A stretch of 64,000 nt of DNA from DATBLY01 sp963705545 (GTDB taxonomy: Bacteria > Actinomycetota > UBA4738 > HRBIN12). The stretch lies in NCBI GenBank assembly GCA_963705545.1, contig CAVPJX010000001.1:1550001-1614000 (forward strand). The letters are read 5' to 3'. The notes under the pieces are model-generated. The model saw only the letters and a program-made list of their open reading frames with translations, was not told the origin of the DNA and did no database searches. This document shows positions 36,833 to 46,712 of the stretch, in pieces. How positions within the stretch are numbered: position 1 is the stretch's first letter; each line of letters begins with the position of its first letter. A program made the position numbers and the translations under genes.

Positions 36833-38905
36833 TCACGCGTCCGACCCCCCGTCACGATCGGGACCTGCGCTCCCGTCCCCGTCGGCGTCGGTCGCGCCGC
36901 CGTCCTCGTCACGGTCGCGGAGCAGGCGCTCGATCGCGACCCGCACATCCTCGAACACGTCGGCAGGCTGGCGGTCGGCTCGGATCACGATGAACCGCTC
37001 GGGGTGTTCCTCGGCGATCTTGAGATAGGCGTCGGACACCTTCGCGTGGAAGTCCTGCCCCTCGAGCTCCATCCGGTCGGGCGCCTCCGTCGAACGGAGC
37101 AGCCCGAGCTCCGGCTCGACGTGGAGCAGGATCACGAGGTCCGGGAAGAGCCCCTGCGTGGCCCAGACGTTGAGGGTCAGCACGTCCTGCTCCCCGAGAC
37201 CGCGAGCCGATCCCTGGTACGCGATCGACGAATCGACGTACCGGTCGCAGATCACGATCCGGCCCTCGGCGAGGGCGGGACGGATGATCGCGCTCACGGT
37301 CTGGGCGCGGCTCGCGGCGAAGAGCAACGCCTCGCTGCGCGCGTCGAGCTTCCCGGTCTGCGGGTCCAGCAGGACCTCGCGGATCTTCTCGCCGAGCTCC
37401 GTCCCCCCCGGCTCGCGCGTCACCAGGACGTCCAGGCCCTGGGATCGGAGGTGCTCCTCCGCGAGCCGGATCTGCGTGCCCTTGCCGGCGCCCTCGACGC
37501 CCTCGAAGGCGATGAAGAGCCCGGTCGCCGGCGGGCGCTTCAGCTTCGGCACGAGCGTGAGCGGGATCGGCCGGGAGATCCGGTACCGGCGCAGGAGCCG
37601 GCGCGTGTTGAATCCTGCGCCGGCCGCGAGCAGGCCGGCCGTCGCGAGCGCGAGACGCGTCCCGTCGGGGTCGAACTCGACGTCGATGCCCTTCGTGCCA
37701 TAGACGGTCGACAGGATAGGGAACAGCACCAACGACAGGAACAGCCCGAGACGCGACAGCGTCGTCAGCGACGCGAACGTCCGTCCCCGGAACTCGTCCG
37801 CGACGTTCTCCTGGAGCAGCGTGTAGCCGTTGACCCAGGCGGAACCGCAGGCGACGCCGAGGAAGACCGTGACCGACGCCGCGAGCGGGAAGGTGGGCAT
37901 CATCGCGAGGACGAGCAGCGTGCCGGCGGCGCCGATCAGCGACCAGACGAACGCGACCTCGCGATCCACGATCTTCGCGACCTGGTTCGATCCCGCCATC
38001 CCGATCGCCATGCCGAGGCCGAAGGCCGTCACCATCACGCCCCAGCCGGCCTCGTTCGCACCGAGCGTGCTCTGGACGAAGACGGGTCCGATCGCGAGGA
38101 CGGCCCCCACCGCCGCGAAGGCGACGAGGATGCCGGCCGTCATCGCCGACGCGATCGAGTCCTCGCGGAGGAACCGGATCCCCTCGACCGTGTCGCGCCA
38201 CACCCGCGTGAGGTCGAACCGCTCGAGCGTGCGCGAGGCCGGGGTGCGGATCGGGATCCGGCTCACCATGAGCGCGGAGAACGCGAACGTTCCGGCGTCC
38301 AGCCACAGGGCGAGGGAGCTCGTGTGGTCGGCGAAGTAGGGGATCCGCGGTCCGAGCACGCTGGTCGAGATCCCGGCGAGGATCGCGAACACCGCCCCGC
38401 CGAGCGGGAGGGTCGCGTAGGTGCTCACGAGCCCGATCGCGTTGGCGTTCGCCAGCTGGCGACGCGGGACGAGGTTCGGCAACGAGGCGTCGCGGGCGGG
38501 CGTCCACAGGAGCGAGAGGCATTCGATCACGAACGACAGCAGGTAGATGCCCCACAGCTCGCCGAGGAAGGGCATCGCCGCGTAGAGCATCCCGCGCCCG
38601 ATGTCCGCGGTGATCATCAACCGCTTCCGGTCGAAGCGATCGACGATCGCGCCCGCGATCGGCCCGAAGAGCAGCGCCGGGAGGGTGCGCGCCAGCATCA
38701 CGCCCGACACCGCCAGGGCGGCGCCGCCGGTGCCCCCGAAGCTCGCCACGAGCGAGGTCACCGCGACGAACCCGACCCAGTCCCCGAGCGACGAGATCGT
38801 CATCGCGGCCAGCAGCCGCGAGAACGCGGGGTGGGTCAGCAGATCCTTGAGCGTCGCCGACCGGGTCCCGCGGAGCGCGGCGACCTCGTCGGCGAAGGTC
38901 GACAC
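36833..38905 (-). CDS. tmk: MFS transporter-thymidylate kinase fusion
   Basis: 690 residues. Residues 1-440 form a major-facilitator transporter of the DHA3/enterobactin-exporter-like type, with about 12 TM segments and the loop AGAIVDRFDRKRLM. From about 465 a complete dTMP kinase follows: P-loop FEGVEGAGKGTQ, TREPGGTELGEKIRE, the DRY-containing ICDRYVDSSIAYQGS, and a C-terminal Asp/Gly-rich tail. It makes dTDP for DNA synthesis. MFS-Tmk fusions are known in actinobacteria, but what the transporter moves is not known. GTG at 38905, 5 bp after topA ends; holB follows. Confidence 0.94.
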   Translation of the reverse strand: MSTFADEVAALRGTRSATLKDLLTHPAFSRLLAAMTISSLGDWVGFVAVTSLVASFGGTGGAALAVSGVMLARTLPALLFGPIAGAIVDRFDRKRLMITADIGRGMLYAAMPFLGELWGIYLLSFVIECLSLLWTPARDASLPNLVPRRQLANANAIGLVSTYATLPLGGAVFAILAGISTSVLGPRIPYFADHTSSLALWLDAGTFAFSALMVSRIPIRTPASRTLERFDLTRVWRDTVEGIRFLREDSIASAMTAGILVAFAAVGAVLAIGPVFVQSTLGANEAGWGVMVTAFGLGMAIGMAGSNQVAKIVDREVAFVWSLIGAAGTLLVLAMMPTFPLAASVTVFLGVACGSAWVNGYTLLQENVADEFRGRTFASLTTLSRLGLFLSLVLFPILSTVYGTKGIDVEFDPDGTRLALATAGLLAAGAGFNTRRLLRRYRISRPIPLTLVPKLKRPPATGLFIAFEGVEGAGKGTQIRLAEEHLRSQGLDVLVTREPGGTELGEKIREVLLDPQTGKLDARSEALLFAASRAQTVSAIIRPALAEGRIVICDRYVDSSIAYQGSARGLGEQDVLTLNVWATQGLFPDLVILLHVEPELGLLRSTEAPDRMELEGQDFHAKVSDAYLKIAEEHPERFIVIRADRQPADVFEDVRVAIERLLRDRDEDGGATDADGDGSAGPDRDGGSDA

Positions 38906-38910
38906 GCTCG

Positions 38911-41406
38911 CTAGGCCTCGGCGGGTCCGTCGCCGGCGGCCGGAACGGCCGCCGGCGCCTTCCGTCTCGTGCCGGAAGCGCGCCGCTTCGCGGCGCCCTT
39001 CTTCGCTCCGGACCGCTTCGCCGGGCTCTTCTTCGCCTTCGCCGCGGCGCGAGCGGCGCGCGCGGCGGACTTCGCGGCCCGGGCCTCGGCCTCCGCCTCC
39101 ACATCACCCGGCTTCGTGACGTTCAGCTCATCGTCCATCTCCGCCCCGCACGTCCAGCAGCGGATCGACTTCGGCCGGCGGACCAGCAGGCCGCCGCACT
39201 CGGGACACGGGCGGTCGGCGATCGGTGGGTGGTTCACCGCGAAGTCGCAGTCCGGGTACCGCTCGCACCCGTACATCAGCCCGAACCGCGTGCGCTTCTC
39301 GACGATCTCGCCCTGACCGCATTGCGGGCAGGTCACCCCCGTGCTCGTCGGCGGTTCCTTCTTGATGTACCGACAGTCCGGGTAGCCCGAGCACCCGACG
39401 AACGGACCGTACCGACCCACCCGGCGCTGCAGCTGGCGGCCGCAGTCCGGACAGGTCTCGTCCAGCATCTCCGGCTCGGGCCGCTCGCTGCCGTCCATGT
39501 TGCGGATGTACCGGCAGTCCGGGTAGTTCGTGCACCCGATGAACTTGCCGTAGCGCCCGAGCTTGACCTCCAGGCGGCCGGGCTCGCGCCCCTCGGTGGG
39601 ACACAGCGGGCACGTCTCGTCGAGCTCCTCGCTGTAGCGCTCGAACGAGTGCTCGGCCTTCTCGAGGGCGCGCTCGAACGGGCCGTTGAACTCGTGCAGC
39701 ATCTGGACCTTGGGCAGATCCCCTTCGGCGATGTCGTCGAGCTCCTTCTCCATGTAGGCGGTGAAGCTCGTGTCGACCACGTCGGGGAAGTGCTCGATCA
39801 GCTTGTCGATCACGACGCCCGCGACGTCCTCGGGGAAGAACCGCTTGTCCTCCAGGCGCACGTAGCCCCGATCCTGGATCGTCGAGATGATCGAGGCGTA
39901 GGTGGACGGGCGGCCGATCCCGAGCTCCTCGAGCGTCTTCACGAGCGAGGCCTCCGTGTACCGGGGCGGGGGCTGCGTGAAGTGCTGCTCGGGCAGGACC
40001 TCGAGCATCCGCAGGAGCTGCTCGGCGGTGAGCTCCGGCAGCATCGACTCCGCATCCTCGTCCGGACCCTCGTCGCGGCCCTCGAAGTAGACCCGGCGGA
40101 ACCCGTCGAAGATCAGGGTCTGGCCGGTCGCGCGCAGGCCGTAGGTCGCGGGCGCGTCGCCGTTCGACGCCGGGGCCACGGCCTCGATGTCCACGCCGAC
40201 CTGGTTGAAGCGCGCCTCCGCCATCTGGGTGGCCATCGTGCGCTGCCAGATCATCGTGTACAGCCGGAGCTGGTCGCGGTCGAGCGAGGCCGCGACGCGC
40301 TGCGGCGTCCGCAGCACCGAGGTTGGCCGCACCGCCTCGTGCGCCTCCTGCGCGTTGCGCGACCGGGTCTTGTACCGGCGGAACTCCGCCAGCCCGTAGG
40401 CCTGTCCGTACTCCGTCTTCACGAGCTCGGCGATCTCGCGCAGCGCCGACTCCGCGATGTTCACCGAGTCGGTCCGCATGTAGGTGATGAGGCCGACCGT
40501 ACCCTCCCCGGGCAGGTCGATCCCTTCGTACAGCCGCTGGGCGATCGACATCGTCCGGCGCGCCCCGAACCCGAGCTTGCGGGCGGCCTCCTGCTGCAAC
40601 GTCGAGGTCGTGAACGGCGGCGCCGGCGAGCGCTTGCGCTCCTTCTGCTCGACCTTCACCACCCGGTACGCGGCCGCCCGCAGGCGCTCGGCGAGCGAGG
40701 CCGCGTCGGCCTCCGCCCCCAGCAGGATGCCCTTCTTGTCCGGGGCGGTCGCGAGCTTCCCGTCGGGGATCTGCACCAGGCGGGCGAGGAACGGCCGCTC
40801 CCGGTCCGTCGGGGTCAGCCGGACGTCGACGCTCCAGTACTCGATCGGCAGGAACGCCGCGATCTCGCGCTCCCGCTCCACGATCAGCCGGACGGCAACC
40901 GACTGCACGCGCCCGGCCGACAGCCCCGGGCGGACCCGCTTCCACAGGATCGGGCTGATCCGGTACCCGACCAGCCGGTCGAGGATCCGCCGGGCCTCCT
41001 GCGCGTCGAACAGCCGCAGGTCCACCGTGCGCGGCTCGCGGAACGCCTCCAGGATCGCGTCCCGGGTGATCTCGGTGAACGTCACCCGCTTCGCCTGCGA
41101 GGGATCGACGCCGAGGAGCGTGGCCACGTGATACGCGATCGCCTCGCCCTCGCGGTCGTAGTCGGTCGCGAGGACCAGGTCGTCTGCACCTTTCAGGACC
41201 CGCTTCAGCTCGCTCAGGTGCCGCTTCGAGTCCTCCGGCACCTCGTACGTGACGGCGAAGTCGTGCTCGGGATCGACCCCCAGCTTGGACTTGGGGAGGT
41301 CCCGGATATGCCCGTACGAAGCCCGGACGGCGTAGTCGCCGCCCAGGTACTTCTCGATCGTCTTCGCCTTGGCGGGCGATTCGACGACCACGAGCGTCTT
41401 CGGCAT
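38911..41406 (-). CDS. topA: DNA topoisomerase I (type IA)
   Basis: 831 residues. It relaxes negative supercoils. The N-terminal TOPRIM domain starts LVVVESPAKAKTIEKYLG. The active-site Tyr lies in GLITYMRTDS. Three to four C-terminal zinc-ribbon repeats of the type CPxCG...CxxYPDC (for example CTNYPDCRYIRN and CERYPDCDFAVN) follow, then a Lys/Ala-rich tail (about 60 residues), the kind that binds DNA in actinobacterial TopA. ATG at 41406 is chosen because MPKTLVVVESPAK is the family start; the frame extends 29 codons further without similarity. First gene of topA-tmk-holB. Confidence 0.97.
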   Translation of the reverse strand: MPKTLVVVESPAKAKTIEKYLGGDYAVRASYGHIRDLPKSKLGVDPEHDFAVTYEVPEDSKRHLSELKRVLKGADDLVLATDYDREGEAIAYHVATLLGVDPSQAKRVTFTEITRDAILEAFREPRTVDLRLFDAQEARRILDRLVGYRISPILWKRVRPGLSAGRVQSVAVRLIVEREREIAAFLPIEYWSVDVRLTPTDRERPFLARLVQIPDGKLATAPDKKGILLGAEADAASLAERLRAAAYRVVKVEQKERKRSPAPPFTTSTLQQEAARKLGFGARRTMSIAQRLYEGIDLPGEGTVGLITYMRTDSVNIAESALREIAELVKTEYGQAYGLAEFRRYKTRSRNAQEAHEAVRPTSVLRTPQRVAASLDRDQLRLYTMIWQRTMATQMAEARFNQVGVDIEAVAPASNGDAPATYGLRATGQTLIFDGFRRVYFEGRDEGPDEDAESMLPELTAEQLLRMLEVLPEQHFTQPPPRYTEASLVKTLEELGIGRPSTYASIISTIQDRGYVRLEDKRFFPEDVAGVVIDKLIEHFPDVVDTSFTAYMEKELDDIAEGDLPKVQMLHEFNGPFERALEKAEHSFERYSEELDETCPLCPTEGREPGRLEVKLGRYGKFIGCTNYPDCRYIRNMDGSERPEPEMLDETCPDCGRQLQRRVGRYGPFVGCSGYPDCRYIKKEPPTSTGVTCPQCGQGEIVEKRTRFGLMYGCERYPDCDFAVNHPPIADRPCPECGGLLVRRPKSIRCWTCGAEMDDELNVTKPGDVEAEAEARAAKSAARAARAAAKAKKSPAKRSGAKKGAAKRRASGTRRKAPAAVPAAGDGPAEA

Positions 41407-41628
41407 GCGGTTCCGACCTCTTCTCACGGATCCGGGGAGGCGGACGCCGGGGGCGTCCGCGGGGGACGGTACCACCGCCCCCGACCCCGACAAGCATCAT
41501 CGGCCGGGCGGCGACGGACGCTGAGCAGGTCGCTCGGTCCTCCAGGGGCCGGGCAACACCGCCGGTCAGGATGGTTATTCCCGGGCGGATGCTAGGCTCC
41601 GCGCCTCACCTCCCACCCCTGGAGCACC
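41407..41628. promoter_or_regulatory. Divergent topA/dedA intergenic region
   Basis: 222 bp without a gene. On the plus strand TAGGCT at 41593-41598 is a -10 candidate for the dedA gene, leaving a leader of about 25 bases. No clear promoter was seen for topA. Confidence 0.4.
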
Positions 41629-42291
41629 GTGCTCGCCCTGTTCACCGACTTCGTCACGGAGGAGATCCTCCGCTACGGGTACCTGGCGATCTTCGTCCTG
41701 ATGGTGCTCGAGTCGGCCTGCATCCCCATCCCCTCCGAGGTGACGATGCTCTTCGGCGGGGCGCTCGCGAGCGCAGCGTTCGTGGGCGGAGGGGGCGAGC
41801 TCAGCCTGTTCTGGGTGGGGCTCGTCGGGACGCTCGGCAACCTCGTCGGCTCCTGGATCGCGTACGCGGCGGGGGCGTGGGGGGGCCGCCCGCTGGTCGA
41901 CCGGTTCGGCCGGTACCTGCTGATCCGTCCGCACGAGATCGACCGCGCGCACGCGTGGTTCGAGCGGCACGGCGACGCGGCCGTCTTCTTCTCGCGGTTG
42001 CTCCCGGTCGTGCGCACGTTCATCAGCGTCCCGGCGGGGGTCGCCCGCATGAACTTCGGGAAGTTCACCCTCTACACGATCCTCGGCTGCCTGCCGTGGA
42101 CCTTCGCGCTCGCGTGGATCGGTTACGTCCTCGGGGACAACTGGGCGGCGGCGGAGAAGGTCCTGCGCCCGGTCGCGTGGGCGATCGCGGTCGCGATCTT
42201 CGCTGGCGGGATCTGGTGGGTCACGCGCCGCTGGCGGCAGGTGCGGGCGGAGTACGCGGAACTCGATCGATCGAGAGCCGACGGAGCCTGA
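41629..42291 (+). CDS. DedA family membrane protein
   Basis: 220 residues, about five or six hydrophobic segments. Diagnostic DedA blocks: LESACIPIPSEVTMLFGGAL, GNLVGSWIAYAAG, FFSRLLPVVRTFISVPAG (the conserved F-x-R-x-x-P-x-x-R motif) and MNFGKFTLYTILG. Members such as DedA/UptA are undecaprenyl-phosphate or phospholipid flippases and proton-motive-force-linked transporters. GTG at 41629. It ends 11 bp from the convergent GNAT gene. Confidence 0.93.
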   Translation: MLALFTDFVTEEILRYGYLAIFVLMVLESACIPIPSEVTMLFGGALASAAFVGGGGELSLFWVGLVGTLGNLVGSWIAYAAGAWGGRPLVDRFGRYLLIRPHEIDRAHAWFERHGDAAVFFSRLLPVVRTFISVPAGVARMNFGKFTLYTILGCLPWTFALAWIGYVLGDNWAAAEKVLRPVAWAIAVAIFAGGIWWVTRRWRQVRAEYAELDRSRADGA

Positions 42292-42302
42292 CCGGCGCCG
42301 GA

Positions 42303-42785
42303 CTACAGGTTCACGACCATCGTCCAGGACCCGCCCTCGTCCTCGGACACCCTCTCGAACCCGACCCGCTGGTACATCATGCGCGAGCGGTTGTGGACGG
42401 CGACCGACAGCGAGAGCGACTGGAACCCTTCCTCGCGCGCCTGCACCATCAGCGCGCGCAGGAGCGTGCCGCCGATCCCCTTGCGACGGTGCATCGGCTC
42501 GACCGCCAGGCCGAGCTCGGGGATCTTCTCGTCGACGAACCCGTAGCCGGGCTCCTCGCGGGTGAACAGGCGATACCAGGCGGCGCCGACCGGGACGCCG
42601 TCGAGCTCGGCGATCACGCCCGCGTCGCCGGGTCGCCCCCAGCCGTCGTAGAAGCGGTGGAGCATCGGCTCCTCGAGCACCGATTCCATCGGCTCGGTGG
42701 GCCAATCGGGGTTCCAGGTGGCCGCCTCGTAGAGCATCTTCTTCAGGAACTCGACGTCGTCCTGGGTGGTCGGTCTGATGTTCAC
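42303..42785 (-). CDS. GNAT-family N-acetyltransferase
   Basis: 160 residues from GTG 42785. The acetyl-CoA-binding motif A is LGLAVEPMHRRKGIGGTLLRALM (R-x-x-G-x-G), followed by the typical NRSRMMYQRVGFERV block. Substrate unknown. Another GTG lies two codons upstream at 42791, but GGAGAGG is then too close to it; the 42785 start has proper spacing. Confidence 0.88.
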   Translation of the reverse strand: MNIRPTTQDDVEFLKKMLYEAATWNPDWPTEPMESVLEEPMLHRFYDGWGRPGDAGVIAELDGVPVGAAWYRLFTREEPGYGFVDEKIPELGLAVEPMHRRKGIGGTLLRALMVQAREEGFQSLSLSVAVHNRSRMMYQRVGFERVSEDEGGSWTMVVNL

Positions 42786-42817
42786 GCGCACCTCTCCGTG
42801 CGAAGCTGCCGGTCGAC

Positions 42818-43810
42818 ATGGGTACGGTAGCGCAGCGGTGGACCCGGCGAGGTCGCGATCTGGTCGGGACGACGGTCGTGCGCGCGGTCCAGCTCGCGAG
42901 CGTCTGGTTGGGGAAGCTCACCCCAGCCGTGCAGACGCGGGTGGTCCGCGGCGTGCAGCTCGCGCTCGAGGTCCACCTGAAGAGCATCCAGGATCAGGTC
43001 AGCGTCTACGCGGCGGCGCTCACCTACAACTGCTTCCTCTCGATCCTGCCCCTGGCGCTGGTCGGCCTGTCGATCGCGGGGTACATGGTCGACGAGCTGG
43101 GCGCTCCCGGGTGGTTGGAGCGGGTGATCGAGGAGGTCCCGGGTGCGAGCGCGGTCGTGCAGGACCGGGTCGCCTCGCTCCAGGCGGCGCGCGTCGGGCT
43201 CGGCCTGGTCGGGCTGATCGGCGCGCTCTGGGTGGGGTCGACGCTGACCAGCCGGGCTCATCGGACCCTCGACCGGATCTTCGGCGGCCACGCGAACTTC
43301 CTCGTCAACCGCCTGCGCGCGCTCGGGGTCTCGATCGTCCTGGGCGCGATCCTGCTGACGACGATCGGGGTCGCGAGCTACGTCTCCGGGCTGTCCGCCG
43401 ACGGCCTGATCGCGCTGCCCGTCGCGTTCGTGATCCGCGTGGCCCTCGCGCTGCTCATGTTCGGGTACTGGCTGCTCGCGTACCGGCTGCTGACGCCGAC
43501 GCACGGCGTGGCGCTCCGCGACCATCTGACGGGGGCGATCTGGATGACGATCGGGTTCGAGCTCCTGCGCCTCTTCGGCGGGTGGTACGTCGGCCGGTTC
43601 GTGGCCAAGGCGAGCGCTCTGTACGGGTCGATCGCGGCGATCTTCGGCCTGCTGATCTTCATCCGGCTCGCGATGTGGCTCTTCCTCTACGGGGCCGAGA
43701 TCTCGTCGATCCTGCGCGACCAGATCCGGTGGCGCTCAGGCCAGGTCCATCTCCGGCGCGACCGCCTGGAGCCCGGCGATGCTCACCGCGAGGAACTCGT
43801 CGAGCGGTAA
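42818..43810 (+). CDS. YihY/BrkB family membrane protein
   Basis: 330 residues. About six TM segments. Family blocks: VYAAALTYNCFLSILPLALV, ALWVGSTLTSRAHRTLDRIFG, LLAYRLLTPTHGV and YGSIAAIFGLLIFIRLAMWLFLYGAEI. These proteins were once called RNase BN; the RNase assignment is wrong for the family and function is unknown. The last 25 codons run antisense through the 3' end of the HD-domain gene (75-bp overlap) and read as low-complexity Arg/Glu, so the natural C-terminus is poorly conserved. Confidence 0.9.
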   Translation: MGTVAQRWTRRGRDLVGTTVVRAVQLASVWLGKLTPAVQTRVVRGVQLALEVHLKSIQDQVSVYAAALTYNCFLSILPLALVGLSIAGYMVDELGAPGWLERVIEEVPGASAVVQDRVASLQAARVGLGLVGLIGALWVGSTLTSRAHRTLDRIFGGHANFLVNRLRALGVSIVLGAILLTTIGVASYVSGLSADGLIALPVAFVIRVALALLMFGYWLLAYRLLTPTHGVALRDHLTGAIWMTIGFELLRLFGGWYVGRFVAKASALYGSIAAIFGLLIFIRLAMWLFLYGAEISSILRDQIRWRSGQVHLRRDRLEPGDAHREELVER

Positions 43811-44284
43811 CCCGATCGACGCCTCCACGTCGAAGATCTCCGCGCGGTTGACCCCGGGTGCGAAGGCCTTCTCCTTCAGCTTCTTCTTCACCGAGGAGAC
43901 CTTCATCCCGTTCGCCTTCTCGGGCCGGACGAGCGCTGAGGCGACCAGGAGTCCGGCGACCGCGTCGGCGTGGACGATCGCTTTCGACATCAGGTCCGTC
44001 CGGTAGACCGGATCGGCATGCGCGAGGACCCCGTTCACGATCGGCTCCTCGACGCCGGCCTCCCGGAGCCACCCGGCGGCGAGGTGCGCGTGGTTCGCCG
44101 AGTCGTCGCCCGTGTGATCCTGGTCCAGGTCGTGGAACAGGCCGGTCAGCGCCCACCGGTCCTCATCTTCGCCGAAGCGCGCGGCGAGGGCGCGCATCAC
44201 GCCCTCCACCGAGATCAGGTGCCGGACCGTGGTCTCCTTCAGACACTTCTCCCGGCAGAGCGCGATGGCGTCGTCTCGGTCCAT
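43736..44284 (-). CDS. HD-domain phosphohydrolase-like protein
   Basis: 182 residues. HD superfamily metal site: H22 in VRHLISVEGVMRALA, the HD pair in LTGLFHDLDQD, and downstream NHAHLAAGWLREAG and LAHADPVYRTD with further metal-binding residues. This matches the HDIG-type single-domain proteins that act on nucleotides. No specific substrate can be named. ATG at 44284, one base after the permease stop, so probably co-transcribed with it. Confidence 0.88.
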   Translation of the reverse strand: MDRDDAIALCREKCLKETTVRHLISVEGVMRALAARFGEDEDRWALTGLFHDLDQDHTGDDSANHAHLAAGWLREAGVEEPIVNGVLAHADPVYRTDLMSKAIVHADAVAGLLVASALVRPEKANGMKVSSVKKKLKEKAFAPGVNRAEIFDVEASIGLPLDEFLAVSIAGLQAVAPEMDLA

Positions 44285-44285
44285 C

Positions 44286-46631
44286 TCAGGCCTCCGCGCC
44301 TGACGGAGCCGTGTCCCGTTCGTCGGAGTGCAGGACGAAGGGCACGCTGCTCAGTACGGCGTTCGGCTCGAACAACAGGAGGCGCTTCACGAACAACGCG
44401 TTCTGGTTGTGCAGCAAGAGGTATCGCCACCTCGAGACGACGAACTCGGGCAGGACGACGGTCACGATCGTGTCACCGCGGAGGGTGAATCTTCGGACCT
44501 CCTCCAGCATAGGCCCCGTCAGATCGCGGAACGGGGCCTCGACCACGTCGAGCGGGATCGGGAGGCGGCGGTCGAACCAATCCCGCTCGATCCCGACGGC
44601 CCCCTCGGGGTCGAGCTCGAACGTGATGGCTCGGGTCTCCTGCGCCCCGAGCGAGACGGCGTAGTTGACGGCTCGGATGGTCGCGTCGTGCACGGCCGAG
44701 ACGAACACGAGCGTCACGGACCGCCCCGGCAGGAGGGGCTCCGCGCCAGCGTCCCCGAGGTCTCCCTCCACGACGACGGGGATATCGGTGACGACCACGT
44801 TCGGCTCGCGCAGGAGCCCGGCCTTCAGGCGGATCAGGTCCCTGCGATGCAGCAGGTAGGACAGGAGCCGTCCGTGGATGGCCTCGGGGACGATCACGGT
44901 GACGAAGTCGTCCGGGTCACGGGGGATCGCTCGAACGAACGTCCGGATCGTGCGCAACGGCTCGCGGTGGGCGATCGGCTCCAGGGGGATGTCCTCGGCG
45001 AGGCGACGCCATCGCTCCGCCATGTCCCGCGCGATCGTCCCCGTCCTCGAGGGGTGTACCGCGCGGACGTCCGCGTGGCGGATCGACTTCACGTAGCTGA
45101 TCGCATCGACGGCGGCGGCGTCGAGGCGCTGAACCAGGATCACGACGTGGTTGCGGCTGGGCACACCGAGGTCGACGACTCCACGCCGGAGCTGACCCTG
45201 CACCGAGGTGTAGTGGCGGTGGATCGACCGCAGCAGCGGCACGATCAGGGCCATGACCAGGATCGACAGCCAGGCGCCGTGGGCGAACTTCGTCGCCGTG
45301 ATCACGACCAGCACGACGCCGGTGGTGATCGCGCCGACCGTGTTGATCGCGATCGCCCGCTGCCAGCCCCTGGCCGCCTCCGGGCCACGGCGCCGCTCCG
45401 CCAGCCAGTGGCGGACCATCCCGGTCTGCGACAGGGTGAACGACGTGAACACCCCGACGACGTACATCTGGATCAGGCGCGTGAGATCCGCGTCGAACGC
45501 ATAGATCACGAGGCACGCGGCTAGGCCCAGGCCGATCACGCCGTTCGAGAACACCAACCGGTCCCCGCGGTTCATGAACTGTCGCGGCATGTAGTGATCG
45601 CGAGCCAGGATCGCGGACAGCCGGGGGAAGTCCTGGAACGCCGTGTTCGCGGCCAGGACCAGGATCGCCGCCGTGAAGCCCTGCACGAGGTAGAAGCCGA
45701 GCCCGCCGCCGAAGACCGTATCCGCGATCTGCGCCACGACCGACCGATGCTCGCTGACCGTGATCCCGTCGATGTGGGTTGCGAGCCAGGAGATCCCGAG
45801 GAACATCGAGATCGCGATCACGCCCATGAGCACGAGGGTCTCGGCCGCGTTCCGCGCCTGCGGCCGCCGGAAGGCCGACACGCCGTTCGAGATCGCCTCC
45901 ACGCCGGTGAGCGCGGTCGATCCGGAAGAGAAGGCGCGCAGGATGACCCAGAGCCCGACCGCGCCCCCCGCGGCCGCCAGGCCCGGGATCGCCTCGACCG
46001 GGGCGGCGGTCGGACACCCGCCCAAGCACTGCACCAGACCCAGGGTCACCATCACGAAGATCGCCACGATGAACCCGTACGTGGGCACGGCGAAGACGGT
46101 GCCCGACTCCCGCACCCCACGGAGGTTCGCGAGCGTGATCAGGAGCACGAAGCCGATCGCCAGGGCCACCTTGTGGGGCGTGAGCGACGGCAACGCCGAG
46201 GTGATCGCGACCACGCCGGCAACCGTGGAGACGACCACGGTCATCATGTAGTCGACGAGCAAGGCCGACGCCGCGATCAATCCCGGATACACGCCCAGGT
46301 TCTCGCGGCTCACGATGTAGGCACCCCCGCCGTTGGGATAGGCGCGGACCGTCTGCCGATAGGAAGCGATCACGATGACCATCAGCGTGGAGATCGCGAT
46401 CGCGATCGGGAACGCGAGCGACTTGGAGGCTGCGCTGGCCGTGAGCAGGACGAGCAGGATCTCTTCGGTCGCGTAGGCGACCGAAGACAGGGCGTCGGAC
46501 GAGAACACGGGCAGCGCCAGGATCTTGGGCAGGAGGGTGTGCTCGAGCCTCGCGCTCTCGACCGCGCGGCCGACCAGGATGCGCTTGAGCACGCCGCCGG
46601 ACGGCGCCGTGCGGGTCACCGAGCGAGCCAT
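44286..46631 (-). CDS. APC-superfamily permease, KimA-like (probable K+ importer)
   Basis: 781 residues. Twelve-TM APC-fold permease: PVFSSDALSSVAYATEEILL near the N-terminus, YRQTVRAYPNGGGAYIVS, and an FSSGSTALTGVEAISNGV block. These match the KimA/YdaO group of c-di-AMP-regulated K+ importers rather than classical amino-acid permeases. The C-terminal third (about 490-781) is cytoplasmic with two UspA-like alpha/beta segments (for example NHVVILVQRLDAAAVDAI). In M. tuberculosis a similar permease (Rv2690c, from memory) is divergent from ceoB/ceoC, the same arrangement as here, which supports K+ transport. Substrate remains inferred. Confidence 0.85.
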   Translation of the reverse strand: MARSVTRTAPSGGVLKRILVGRAVESARLEHTLLPKILALPVFSSDALSSVAYATEEILLVLLTASAASKSLAFPIAIAISTLMVIVIASYRQTVRAYPNGGGAYIVSRENLGVYPGLIAASALLVDYMMTVVVSTVAGVVAITSALPSLTPHKVALAIGFVLLITLANLRGVRESGTVFAVPTYGFIVAIFVMVTLGLVQCLGGCPTAAPVEAIPGLAAAGGAVGLWVILRAFSSGSTALTGVEAISNGVSAFRRPQARNAAETLVLMGVIAISMFLGISWLATHIDGITVSEHRSVVAQIADTVFGGGLGFYLVQGFTAAILVLAANTAFQDFPRLSAILARDHYMPRQFMNRGDRLVFSNGVIGLGLAACLVIYAFDADLTRLIQMYVVGVFTSFTLSQTGMVRHWLAERRRGPEAARGWQRAIAINTVGAITTGVVLVVITATKFAHGAWLSILVMALIVPLLRSIHRHYTSVQGQLRRGVVDLGVPSRNHVVILVQRLDAAAVDAISYVKSIRHADVRAVHPSRTGTIARDMAERWRRLAEDIPLEPIAHREPLRTIRTFVRAIPRDPDDFVTVIVPEAIHGRLLSYLLHRRDLIRLKAGLLREPNVVVTDIPVVVEGDLGDAGAEPLLPGRSVTLVFVSAVHDATIRAVNYAVSLGAQETRAITFELDPEGAVGIERDWFDRRLPIPLDVVEAPFRDLTGPMLEEVRRFTLRGDTIVTVVLPEFVVSRWRYLLLHNQNALFVKRLLLFEPNAVLSSVPFVLHSDERDTAPSGAEA

Positions 46632-46712
46632 CGCCCGATGCTACGTGGGGACCGCGTCGATCACACCCCGGCTCGTGGCCGTCGCCCCACGGACCGACTA
46701 CCCTAAGCCGCC

